A stretch of DNA of 64,000 nt, from the NCBI GenBank assembly GCA_007922225.1, contig ML680086.1:11942540-12006539 (forward strand), in the 5' to 3' direction. The position numbers and the translations under genes are program-made. The notes beneath the pieces are model-generated. The model searched no databases. It was given only the letters and a program-made list of their open reading frames with translations, and was not told where the DNA came from. Of the stretch, positions 1 through 10,985 are shown in pieces. The DNA comes from Emydura subglobosa. Its lineage: Eukaryota > Chordata > Testudines > Chelidae. Every line of letters begins with the position of its first letter. Position 1 is the first letter of the stretch.

Positions 1-1051
1 GAACAAACTTGTTCAGTAGTTGAATACCTTAGAAATTTTCTTCAGGGATCTGTTTGGATCTGGGCCACACCCATTAATTTTCTTGCTCTTCTAGTAATGT
101 TACACAGTTATATAAATGTAAGACGCCCTCCTCCTTTTATGCTGTTTACCAAGCCATTCCAAATCTCTCCACCCAAACCTTCCACTGCTCCTGAGCTGAA
201 GGTTTTGTCCAAACCAAATAGACCTCTTAATTGTCCCTCATCAAGTTCCTAACTAACTTTTCTTATGTTACTGAAGTTCCCCAACAAATGCACTGTTGCT
301 TTTCAAAGTTATTGCATATATAGCTTCCCTCTCTGATGCAACAGGATTTTATCTGCAAAGATAACCCTCTGGCCATAACAATGCTATGATTTTTTTTTCC
401 TTCTCTCCACCCTCCCCAGTCTGTAGACAGCTGCTGTTCATAATTTTGCACAGCAGCAGAGCAAAACTTAACCTGATGCTAACCAGTTTCATGTCAGTTT
501 CACATTGCTGTTTGAGGGGAGCAAAAGAGGCACACATTTAGCCTCTGGGGGAGGGCAGATGGCTGCTGAAACTGGCAAAAGGAGGGCCTAGAAGTCCTTT
601 ATGTTCTCTCCTTTCTGCATGTGTGTGCACATGCTTTCCCTCCTCTCTGCCCGCCACCCTCACCAGCAGCTAGCACCTCAGGTGAGGTGCACATCGTTAT
701 CTTCACATAAGAGAGTAGGGCTGATAAGCAAGACTGAGCCCCTGTGCAGAGTCTAGGGCTACCAGCCTTCTCAGCATCTGAGGATGGCATGATAACTGGG
801 CTTTTCACTCTAGGCTGAGCCAGTGGGAAAGCACTGTTTTTGTTGATTAGGCTTAGGAGTGGTTTAGATGTCTAACTTTAATCTAGTTGATAAACACCAC
901 ACACAACATGCACGTCTATCAAAAACCATTGCTGGGGGCAATAGGCCAGATCATGTTTTGTCACACTAATGTAACATCCAGAATATCTGTTTATCTCCCC
1001 TGAAATAATGCCTAGATCTTTAGGCCCCATCGCTCCTAAACTTCTATCTTA

Positions 1052-1325
1052 GGTCTAGTCTTCCCTTAAAATTGGCTGGCTCTAGCTATGTCATTCAGGG
1101 CTGTGGAAAAACTTCTCAGCTCATGTGCCATAGTTGCATCAACTTAACTCTCTGTATCAATGCAGGTAGGTTGATGGAAGATTTCGATCTACTACTGCTT
1201 CGAGAGGTGGATTAACTACTTCAATGAAAAACACACATCTGTCAATGTAGGAAGCATCTCTGCTATGGCACTACAGCAGTCCAGCTGCAGCACCATAGCT
1301 GTCACTGTAATGTAGACCTAGCCTA
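1052..1325. mobile_element. MITE-like element, decayed
   Basis: The right end gtaatgtagacctagcct resembles, in reverse, the aggtcta... termini of hAT-type MITEs seen elsewhere in the window. The left end is uncertain. Confidence 0.35.
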
Positions 1326-4300
1326 AAATAACCTAAAATGCTGCTAAGAACCAAGCTGGCATCAAGCAACTAAAAGATAATGTCTTGCTCATTTTCTCCC
1401 TTGCACTCCAAGGACTGACTTGGTGTGAGTTGCCATAATTGGTCAGATGTCTAGTATCCTGTCTCTGACAGTGGCTGATACTTGAGGAGACAGAGAGGCT
1501 ATCTCTCCTACTCCCACCAAGTCCTTTCTATAACTGTACAGTATTTTACAGGCAGCTGGAGGAGGATTCTTTCCTGCTCACCAGTTACTCTTACACTCAA
1601 TCACCCCCACCCCCTTGCAAACTAGAATTGGTGTCTGATTGCAGTTTAAAGGTATGTGTATTGTGGGAGGGGATACAATGAACATTTGGGCAATGCATTT
1701 CTGGAGTGAGCGAGTGAGGTCAGGCTTTTTAATGAGAGAGGATCATGTCCTGAATGTGCATCTTTTGGTTGCTAACAAACTAACTTTTTAAACTCCAAGT
1801 TGTATATTTAACAAACTTGTCAGGTCACCTCTTGATCTATATGTGCATGATCATCCACAAAGATCTTCCAAAATGCAATAGAAAAGAAAAGGTCAAGTGC
1901 TATGTGGCTGAATTTTTGAAGCTGTATAGTTTTGAGGTCCAGAATTCCTTGTCTGTTAGTGTTAACTGATGAACAATAGAGCAACAGATAGGATTGTTTG
2001 GTTTTATGCTGCCTCACAATATCAGGAAAAATCACTTGCGGGGGGTGGGGAAAAAAGGACAAGTGAATTTAGAATGAATGAAAGAGAATGACTGACTTTA
2101 AATGGTGTGTAATCCACCTAAGGAATTCACAGCCCCAAAAGATCAAATACTATAGCTGATGTTAATAAAAATAGTCTAGATAAAATTGACAAATAAATTT
2201 CAATTAAAAACAGTCACTAAATCTCATACTTCTGGACATAAACTGATGGAGAGTTAGGAAGAAAGTTATTTTTTTCCTTTCCCACCTCCCTGTACGACAC
2301 CATGTATCTGGCTTGGTACTGTGTGTGATCTGTATAGAGGCTGGGGATGGTTGTCTTCTGAAGCTGTAAGTATTAACTACAGCCAAAGGCAGGATGGACC
2401 AATGGTCTGACACTTACTCAATAACTAATAACAGCCGGCTCCTGATTCGGGTGTTCCCTGGTGGTTAAAGACTAGCTGAAAGAGTTGCAGGTCTGATGTG
2501 ATGTAAAAAGCCCATAAGTGGGCTGGTCACTAAATGCTAGGAAGTACTGTGACAATCTAAAATAATTGAATGGAAACATTGCTCCATTTATGTTTTGCTG
2601 TCCCATGCAGTAGGAAAACAGGATCTTTCCATGTTACCAAACCTAACAGTAATGCACAGTGGGAGGACTGGAGTTGTATGGCTCAGAGATTGATGTGAAT
2701 CTACAACAAGAAACTTGACCTCATGACTAGTCCAGTTGAAGATAAAATCCAGAGGTGTTGGTGGTAGTAGCTAGAAATACATCAGAATACTCTCTGCATT
2801 GGGCTCACTCTAATATGTCACTATAGCACTGATATCTGAATTCTGGAAATCTCAGATTCAATAGGTGCATGGTTACTGGATAATCAATTCTGCGAGGGAT
2901 ATACTTGCTTCTTCTACAGGGAGAGGCACCAGAACTACGTGTAATCCGAATTGCCTGCTGTAACTTGCATATAACTCAAACTACATGACACCGGCCTCTT
3001 CAGTGATTACATCTGTCACATTATGTGCTTAGTCTGCATAGAAACTTCCAAATCTTGGGAGGTATTCTGTTTCTTTCTTTATCTTGGATTTTTATCACAT
3101 AGGACAGTTGCTGATTCAGGTCAGGTCTCTCAATGCCTTCAGAGAGCTAATAAATTTCAGCTGTTCAGTAAGGGTTGCTGACCTATCATTCTATGCAGAG
3201 AGGGATTAAACCCCAGTTTAGAGAAGTAAACAAGTGACTCTGGTACTGGAAATAGCAATGGAGGTGTAGCTATTAAATGGTATTGTCACAATATGTGCAT
3301 AGCTGGTGCAATGAAGGGAATCAACAAAAAATGAATAACCAATCCTCATGTACCTGTATCTGCACATGCACCCTTCAATAGCAGAAATTAGTCATATTGC
3401 TCACATGATCTTAACATATTAGTGTGGTGGAACACTAAAGCTAAGGCCTGCATCATCCTGCAGGGATCCATGTACGGAGAGGGTCTGCTATACACCCATC
3501 CTTCTGCATGCATGCATGCGTCCCTCCTGAAGCAGTGAAGAATGAAATTTCATGAGTAAGAAAAGGTGCTCAGGACGTGGGTGGCAGAATGCAACTACCC
3601 AAGTGGGTACTCTATCCTTATTTGTGTGAAAGTCAGTTGGCTTCTATATGCCATGAGCTGGTATAACGCTCTGTTCCAAGCTTTCTCTTGGAGATCAAAT
3701 GTGTTAAAAAGGGGAAACTGCTTTCAGTGGGTTTCTCTCCCCTTGCAAGGCTTAGAGAGAGGTTCTCTCTTCAAAACTGCAGTTGAGAAATATTTGAAGC
3801 TCAGATGAATTCAGCACTTGGTTTAAAGATTTGGACTATACTGACCTTTCTATTCAGTCAATATGTTTGGATGGAGTGTGCATACTTTTGTTTTTAAACT
3901 CCTCCTGCCACATCACCGACTTCCAAGAAACTTCTCTGGTCTAGTATGTGCCTGTATCTGCATATTGATAGATTGGTATGGTGTGCATGCTAACATGCCA
4001 TGACTCCATGTAAAACCCCAGGTTCAGAATGAACTTTGGCCAAAAAATGTGGTCTGTCTCTTCATGGATTTCACTTTTTCTTGCCCCTCCCTTCCATAGC
4101 CTTATAAGAAGCCTTAAATATCACTAGATGCCAGTGTTCCCCTCCAGACTAAAAGAAAGCTAAGGTGGTGGGCAAGCGGCCCCATAACGCTGGTGGATGA
4201 AATTATGGTTCCATTGAGGAGCCTACTTGCAGTAGAGGTGACCATCTGGAGGAAGGAACACTGGCCAAACACTTCATAATCCCTTTTGATAGTCAGTTGA

Positions 4301-4700
4301 AGGAGTAGCATTGTCACCGTCCTAGTTGTCAAGCTATGCTGCTAGGTAGCCTCAGCGTATGACGAAACTTGGGGGAGTGGATGGATAAACTTTCAGCTTG
4401 CGGTCATGCACAGTCCCAGAAAAGGAAGGGTGTAAACATATTAAATGTAATTAAACGGTGAGAGAGATTATTTCCTAATGACTGGTGAGTCAATTTTGAT
4501 GTTGATTGAACTTCAGGGCTGCGAGTGACTGATGCACTGGTAGAAATGCCTGAAGCCAGAAGGTATGGCATCTAGCTTTTCAAAGAATGTCACTTGTACC
4601 CTGTGAACCAGAAAGGTAATTTTTGTCCACCTGTATTTTAGTTTCTGCCACTGTAGTTCCAGGCATACAAAGCAAGATGTGGGGACAGTGCATCAGTCTT

Positions 4701-4963
4701 AGGGTATGTCTACACTACAGTTAGACGCCTGTGCCAGCTGACTTGGACTCAGGCTAAGGGGCTGTTTAACTGTAGTGTACACATGCAGGCTCAGGCTGCA
4801 GCCTGAGTTCTGGGACCCTTCCACCTTTCAAGGTCCTAGAGTTTGGGCTCTAGCCCAAGCCTGAACATCTACATTACGATTAAACAACCCCTTAGCCTGA
4901 GCCTGAGTCAGCTGGCTGGTGCGGGCCAGAACCGGGGTTTTTAATTGCAGTCTAGACATACCC
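4701..4963. mobile_element. Foldback MITE with agggtatgtcta termini
   Basis: The left end agggtatgtctacact and the reverse complement of the right end (agggtatgtctagact) match. The interior is also largely palindromic: ctaaggggctgtttaa on the left pairs with ttaaacaaccccttag on the right. Such a foldback structure is typical of a non-autonomous DNA transposon, hAT-like by its termini. No clean target-site duplication was found. Confidence 0.65.
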
Positions 4964-5599
4964 TTACAAGTAGAGCCCAGCAGTGGGACTATGATCCCGC
5001 AGGACCTCCTGCCATAACAGCAGGAGTGGGTGGACTCAGAATTAAAGAATAGCCCTACTTAGAAGCACCTTCACTAATGATTCCTTTCAAATTACTGGAA
5101 TTGGTCAGATTACAGCTGAGTGAATAAGATACAGCAAATCACTTGTTTGACCAATTTAGAATGTGCTTTTCAAAAGTGGCCATTGTTGATCTAAATGCTC
5201 CCTTTGAATTAAATGTTCTTGGGGGTTTTTTGGGGTTTTTTTTTATCATCCATTGACTTAATAGGAGCAGAGGTAGACAAAACTGAATGCTAAATACCTT
5301 TTAACTTCCCTCTTCTGGCTGTGCATTGTTACATCTTATTGTTTCCTTAAATTATTCACCAAATTTCTGTGATTAATTCTTGGAATGTAGATGGTTGCAA
5401 GTACTCGAGCTAAAATCCTAGCTGTTTAACTTTCATTAGACACCTAAATCACATGATACTGCTTCTCTTCCTTCACTAAGTCTGCATGACTCTTAGAATT
5501 GGGATTCTAGTGAGTCTTTTTTCAATTCAATCCACTTTCAGGGGATATTTTCTAATATCACTTAAGTTGTGGTTTCTGCAAATGTTTTCTACAGTAAAC

Positions 5600-5790
5600 T
5601 CGCGTGTTCAGACACATACATTAAGCAAAATTCCCAGCTCTGCCACAGACTCCTTTTGTGACCTTAGGTAAGTGGCTTAATCTCTGTATGCATGGGGATG
5701 ATGTATCCCTATTACACAGGAGTTTTGTTAGGATAAATTAGTTAACACTTGTGAGATGCTCGGATACTATGGGGATGGAAGCCACGTTAG
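5600..5790 (+). repeat. MIR-type SINE
   Basis: The core reads cagctctgccacagactcc, then gtgaccttaggtaagtggc, then a region ending gtgagatgctcggatact. These match the known order of MIR/CORE-SINE sequence on this strand. The copy is diverged. Confidence 0.6.
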
Positions 5791-6299
5791 GTTGCCAAGA
5801 ATAGACCCAACCTTATGTCTAAAACGTTCCTTTAAGAGCAGCAGTGAACTGATCAGCGACTGAAGGGCTAAGACAAAACTCCTGCATCAGGAGTGCTCAG
5901 CCCAGAATATCTGGGAGCAAGGGAGTGGAGCCAACTCAGCAAGACTGCTGACTGTGCCATGTCAGCTCCTTGGGTGCTGAAATTAGACGTCATTATGCAA
6001 GGTCTTGCAGAAATGCAAACCATAACATGTGAGAGCATCACCAGGTGTGGGAATAATCCATTTGGGATCCTCCTGTATACTTGAGGGCAGAGTGAATTTA
6101 TGACTAAATTGTGGGAACCAGAAGATCATAACTTTGCCCCAAAACAAAAAAAGCCGCATGAAAGGAACAGGTCTGGCTGTACGCTACCACTGAATGAGAA
6201 CGCACTGGGGGAGCTACTTAGTTAAACAGGCAAAGTCATGCTTGCTGGTGTAATAAGAAAGTAATGTTCTTGGCCTAATGGCTTCTTTTTTTTCTGCAG

Positions 6300-6467
6300 G
6301 TGATTGCTCTGGTTATGGATTCCTTCACAGATACGGATATCTTCAGTGACCTTCAGGAAGCCTATAGAAAGCGGAAGATTCCAGTCTACATCCTTCTGGA
6401 CCAAGACTTTCTACCCCACTTCATGGAAATGTGCAGGAATCTAGGAGTCTGTCCTGAGCAGGAAGGT
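6300..6467 (+). CDS. FAM83D: FAM83D-a exon 2
   Basis: This exon encodes 56 codons in phase 0, beginning [15 protein letters not shown] and ending CPEQEG. The acceptor follows a T-rich tract ending tttctgcag and the donor is gtaagt. It is the same length as exon 2 of copy b and lies inside the DUF1669 domain. Confidence 0.92.
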
Positions 6468-9400
6468 GTAAGTACTAGAAGAGTTTTCTATGGTAAATTA
6501 CAGCATTGACTTTGAAAGACAGAGAAGTATTTCACATGCTATCTGGATTTGAACATTTTAAATGCTCTTTTATGTTTGCTTGGAAGCAGGTGTGTAACCC
6601 AAAGGTTGAGGGATTATATTGCAGGATTTGAATATGGGCTCTGCATTAAACCAACATGATAGGCTCCCAAAACCAGCAAAAGCCATGTAGAATAAGTTTA
6701 TTAGCCCTTATCCCAGTTTATATGTATTGTATTGCAATACTATGCAGAGGCTACAGTCACAGTGAACAACCCCATTGTGCTGAATGTCATGCATAATATC
6801 TAGGAAGAGACTGCCCTCGTCTTGAAGAGTTTGCATTCCAGATCACCACTTGCAAAGTGTCTCCTGCTCAAGTAATAGCTTGCTCAATAGAACAAGCCTC
6901 CTCAAGGAAATGAGACATACTAAACATGTGGGTTTTATAGCATCCATTCTCTCCTCCCTTCATAATCATTTCTTTTTTACTTGAAGTGTCCAATGAGAGC
7001 TGCCACATGAGGTAGTCACATAGGTCATGTGACACATTCCAGTTCTTCAGAATCTTTTTTTTTTTTTTTTTTTAAATAGAAAAAAAAATTCTAGCTCATG
7101 GCTGAGGAATATTCCAAGCATAAAGCTATGTAATGTTGCCATAAGTTTTCAGATATCCTGAAGTGTGAACTCTCCTGCCCTGATTTATTCTCACGGAGAT
7201 GTTGGTGCTAAAGCACCATGATGACATTCAGAGGACAGAATGAGGGAGGTGGTAGGATTTGGCAGTTATGGCAGGGAAGGAAATGCTGAGAGAGAAAGGG
7301 GAGGGGATGGGGAACAAAGGTAGGGAAGAAATAATGGTAACTCCAAAGGTGAGGCTATTTTCCCAGTGAGTATTGCTGAATGTGACAGTCAGGTACTAAA
7401 TGTTTAATTTACAGATAGGGCCATTTCTACCTTGTCAGCTGGAGGTTCCCACAGAGAGCCATCAATGGGAGTTATGTAGTCCTAACCTATGCCCTGACTA
7501 ATGACCTATAATTAAAATGAAATTGGGCCTTCTCTGCAGATTGAGTCTGACATCTCTGTGGAACGTAAGATGTGTGGAGACAAGGATCTCAACCGCATTG
7601 GTCTCTAATGTGTAGCAAAAATTTGCTGTTTATAAATGATTGATAAGTGTCACTCAGTATTAACACTTGCTGGTCACTAAGTGGTAGTCAGGAAGTCAGT
7701 TTCATTCCTCTCTTCTACACTGCATGGTTTATATGTAGAAGAGAACTGTTGACTCTGTTATGAAAATCAGTTCAATTTTTTGTCTTGTAAACAGCTGATG
7801 AGAGTTCGAACTATAACTGGGAACACTTACTACACAAGATCAGGAGCCAAAATTGTTGGGAAAGTCCATGAGAAGTTCATGTTAATTGATGGCATTAGAG
7901 TGACAACAGGCTCCTATAGGCAAGTACTGGGGTCTTTTGTGTGTCTCTTTCTGGGGAGGAATTACTTGACAGGTACAGGATTGCCCCAAAAGCTATATTC
8001 TACTATCTAATGCTGTGTGAACTCTTTGAATCTAAATCAGCCTTGAATAATTGGGGAATTGATCCAGAAACTGGCATTAGTTTAAAGTTTTTGTCTGTTG
8101 GAAAACGGTCTATAGAAATTCCCTTCAAACCTTTGTTGCTTAATTGGAATGTCCATATCACTCTGGGTTGTTGCTAACGATGTAGTTCATTTGGGACAAA
8201 TCTCAGTGTTTCTACTACGTCCTTGGTGGGCTTGTCCTGGTTCCATTTGTTTGCAGGTGGTAGCTTGGTTTCTCAGAGTGGCTGCATTTCATCTGAGTAC
8301 TGAGATCCATCAAGAACGGTCATGGGAAGGAAAACATAGTCTCCTTGCTTCTGTTCCTGTTTCTGGCAGGCATTGGTCCCTATTATGCTATTTCCTGTAA
8401 CTTCCACCATTTTGGAAAACTTTCTATAACTTGTAGTATTTAAACACCTATAGTCCAGTTGTGCAAGAGCAAGTGTATTACTCCCTTAGTTTTTGTTGCT
8501 GCATCAGAGATGAAACCTACTTACACGGTGGGTTCCTGAAAACAAGTGCACAAACACACATGACCGTGCACTAGTTCACAAGGCTTCTGTATATTTAACT
8601 GCAAGATGAGATAACTTTGGCACAAAGTGACATCAGTTTTATAAGGATTTTACTGGATGTGGGTAGCCCTAGTAGAAAGTTATACCTCACTTAAACACAC
8701 AACCATCCTAATGTGTACTTGTCACCTGGTATGTATAGTTGTACAGTTCATTCTAATGTACTGATGAAAGTGAAATTAACTGTGAATCTTGATTTGTTTT
8801 CAATAGTTTCACCTGGACTGATGGGAAGTTGAACAGCAGTAACTTGTTGCTGCTGTCAGGCCAAGTGGCTGAACATTTTGACCTGGAGTTCAGGATCCTT
8901 TATGCACAGTCGAAGCCTATCAGCCCTAAGCTGCCATCCAGCTGCAGGAGCAGTGGAATATTTGATCAACTGGTCAATGGAACAAAATCATCTAAAGACT
9001 ACACTGTGGGAAACCTTCTGAGAGCAGAGTTGGCCAGATTGTCAAGCACCCCCAAGAAACCACTGAAAGAAACAGATGTGGCTAATGATACCCAAGGAAG
9101 CAAACCCTATAACCTGGGGCCTTCCTACACTGGCAAAGAGGAGTGGTTTGGAAGTCAGGAGGTCATAGTGGAACCAAAGGAGTTGAACAGCATGTCGACT
9201 CAAACTGAACCATGGGAAGAGAAGCCCCCAGTGACTCGATCTAATGCTATCACGCAAACCAGTGTTGTAATGGTAGCATCTGGAACCCAAACCTCTGTTG
9301 CTGCTAGGATGACTGGCACTCAAACGGTAGTGTCACGAAAGACTGCCATGACACAGACAGAGAAGAAGGAGAATGTGGAAGTGCCTCTGCTTCAGAGACA

Positions 9401-9764
9401 ACAATCTAAAGAAGGATCTCCTTCATCAACTTCTTCTAGCCTACAGTCACTTTCTTCATCATCATCATCATCATCATCCCAATGCTCTCTGGCAAGCTCT
9501 ACCAGCTCGCTGTCCTCTCTGAGGTCCCTGGAGTACTCTGGCAACCACAGGGTGGAGTACTTCCAAAAACTGCATAAAGAGAGGCAGTTCCACTACTCTG
9601 TTATCAGGTCCAAACTTAACCAGATGGTTGCTATCCTCTCCCGAAGGGGACGCTTGCCTGAAAACTATACGAGCTGTCATGTTGTTGTAAACAGCAGCAT
9701 GAAGCCAAGGCTTGAGATCAGCACCAGCCTACTCAACCTCAGAGATGTTTCACTGTTCAAATAA
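6300..9764 (+). CDS. FAM83D: FAM83D-like gene, copy a (exons 2-4; exon 1 not in window)
   Basis: This is a FAM83 family (DUF1669) protein most like FAM83D/CHICA. Known role of the family member: it anchors casein kinase 1 alpha to the mitotic spindle and binds HMMR and the dynein light chain DYNLL1. Visible coding exons are 6300-6467, 7795-7919 and 8807-9764 (416 codons). With a first exon like that of copy b (154 codons) the protein would be about 570 residues, close to the human 585. Seen in the sequence: the pseudo-phospholipase-D motif [10 protein letters not shown] in exon 3, the HFDLEF segment that carries a CK1-binding phenylalanine in the family, five TQT motifs, a serine-rich stretch and a C-terminal KERQFHY block. 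The reading frame is intact to its stop. Exon 1 must lie upstream of the window or be lost. A tandem paralogue follows at 13.3 kb. Confidence 0.88.
7795..7919 (+). CDS. FAM83D: FAM83D-a exon 3
   Basis: This 125-bp exon encodes [17 protein letters not shown] through TGSY and carries the HxKxxxxD pseudo-PLD motif (HEKFMLID). The split serine codon is completed by exon 4, which requires a GC donor (TATAG followed by gcaagt). The same non-canonical donor is used in copy b. Confidence 0.9.
8807..9764 (+). CDS. FAM83D: FAM83D-a exon 4 with TQT array and C-terminus
   Basis: The last coding exon (318 residues plus stop) begins [12 protein letters not shown]. It ends the DUF1669 domain and then runs into a low-complexity tail. 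TQT triplets lie at 9198, 9252, 9285, 9318 and 9351; the last four are spaced exactly 33 bp (11 residues) apart. TQT is the core of DYNLL1-binding sites, and human FAM83D has a similar array. A serine run at about 9455-9480 is coded by a short TCA repeat. The segment [17 protein letters not shown] near the end matches the conserved C-terminal block of FAM83D. Confidence 0.9.
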
Positions 9765-9781
9765 GTGATTTGCTGAGTTGG

Positions 9782-9783
<2 letters not shown>

Positions 9784-9822
<39 letters not shown>
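9784..9822. repeat. (GT)n microsatellite
   Basis: About 19 uninterrupted GT units lie 20 bp after the FAM83D-a stop codon, so they should be transcribed in the 3' UTR. Confidence 0.95.
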
Positions 9823-9824
<2 letters not shown>

Positions 9825-10142
9825 ACAGACAATGCACTGAAATATGTTAAGATATTTTTAATGCCATAAGTGCCTCCGCTTGCTTTTTTTTTTTTTTTGT
9901 GTGTAGTAGGCATAAAACTCCTTCTAACGATGGATACTTACTCCTCAATTCCTTGTTAGACCATCACTAGCAAAATATACAATTGGTGCTGTCAACGTTA
10001 TGGCTTTAATTTTATTTATATTTAGAAATGTTATTTGAGTCAGAATGATTCTGTTCAAATTGGGTTCGGAGTTCTTACTCTGACTGCCACTCACCAACTT
10101 AATTCATGTTAATGTTAGGTTTTATTTTAACTTTGATCTGAA

Positions 10143-10148
10143 AATAAA
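10143..10148 (+). terminator. Polyadenylation signal, FAM83D-a
   Basis: Canonical AATAAA, 378 bp after the stop codon of copy a. Confidence 0.55.
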
Positions 10149-10734
10149 ACAACTTTTTATAAAGAGCGCCATGTGGGGAAATAGCTTTACAAATCTGCAA
10201 TAGACCAGGTTAACTTTGTTCCTAATCTGACTTCAATGTTGAATTTAAATATAAAGGGTTTATCACTCTTGCATGATCGTCATAGGGACTCTACCTAAGA
10301 ACATAAGGGTGTTTTGGTTTTGATTGTTGTATTCCCCGTTTAACTCCAAACTAATGAAACTCACTGAGTGGTTCTGAACTAGCCAATTTTTCAGCTTGAT
10401 CATTCTTTTGCACATTTTGGTTTTATATAAAACCAAGCTTCTTTAACCTAGAAACCAAACCTGATGAACCACCACTACAGAGTATAACCCACATCTTGTG
10501 GGAGAGTCCTCATAAGTGTGCCAACCCATAAGGCACTTGCAGGGTCTGTGCTGCACAAAGTGAACCTGTGTGGTAGCAAAATCAATAGGTGTGTATATCT
10601 CAACTTTTTCTGTGTGGGAAATTTTTGCTGAAAAACAGTCACTCCTGTTAGGAAGGAGAATCTGTGTAGTTGCCCCTCAGAAGGAAAATATTCTTGATGA
10701 CTAGGCACCTGATTCTATTCAATCAAGAGTCTCC

Positions 10735-10985
10735 TACCAATAGTAGCCCCAGCCTATACTGGCAAAAGCCTATACTAGCAGCAATGTTATCAGCGGTGTG
10801 ATCATTTACAATGTTATACCAGTACAAAGCCTTACTATAGATGCAGTTATACTAGCAAAACTGTCCTCTTAGCCATCTAGTTCATTTTGTTCAGGTAACA
10901 TAAGTTATAAGGGCAAAATAACTGGTCAATGTATAAGCTACTTCCCTACTAAGGAAACGTTGCTGGGGTAGACCTTATTTTGACA
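10735..10985. mobile_element. hAT-like MITE fragment
   Basis: Phrases such as tatactggcaaaagcctata and ttataccagtacaaag match the internal motif of the larger MITE at 29.75-30.20 kb. The termini are decayed. Confidence 0.4.

Larger units (their letters stand above)
1..6299. other. Upstream of FAM83D-a exon 2 (probably intron 1)
   Basis: No convincing exon was found here and there is no CpG-rich segment like the one that carries exon 1 of copy b. The stretch holds a probable MITE near 1.05-1.33 kb, a fragment of a common interspersed repeat near 1.43 kb, a foldback MITE at 4.70 kb and a MIR-type SINE at 5.6 kb. About 4400-4700 is homologous to intron 1 of copy b (see findings), so most of it is probably intron 1 of copy a. 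Confidence 0.6.
9765..10170 (+). other. FAM83D: 3' UTR of FAM83D-a with (GT)n and polyA signal
   Basis: After the stop there is a GT dinucleotide run at about 9784-9822, then an A/T-rich stretch. AATAAA at 10143-10148 is the first good polyadenylation signal, so the transcript probably ends near 10165. The end is inferred; no transcript data are available. Confidence 0.55.
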
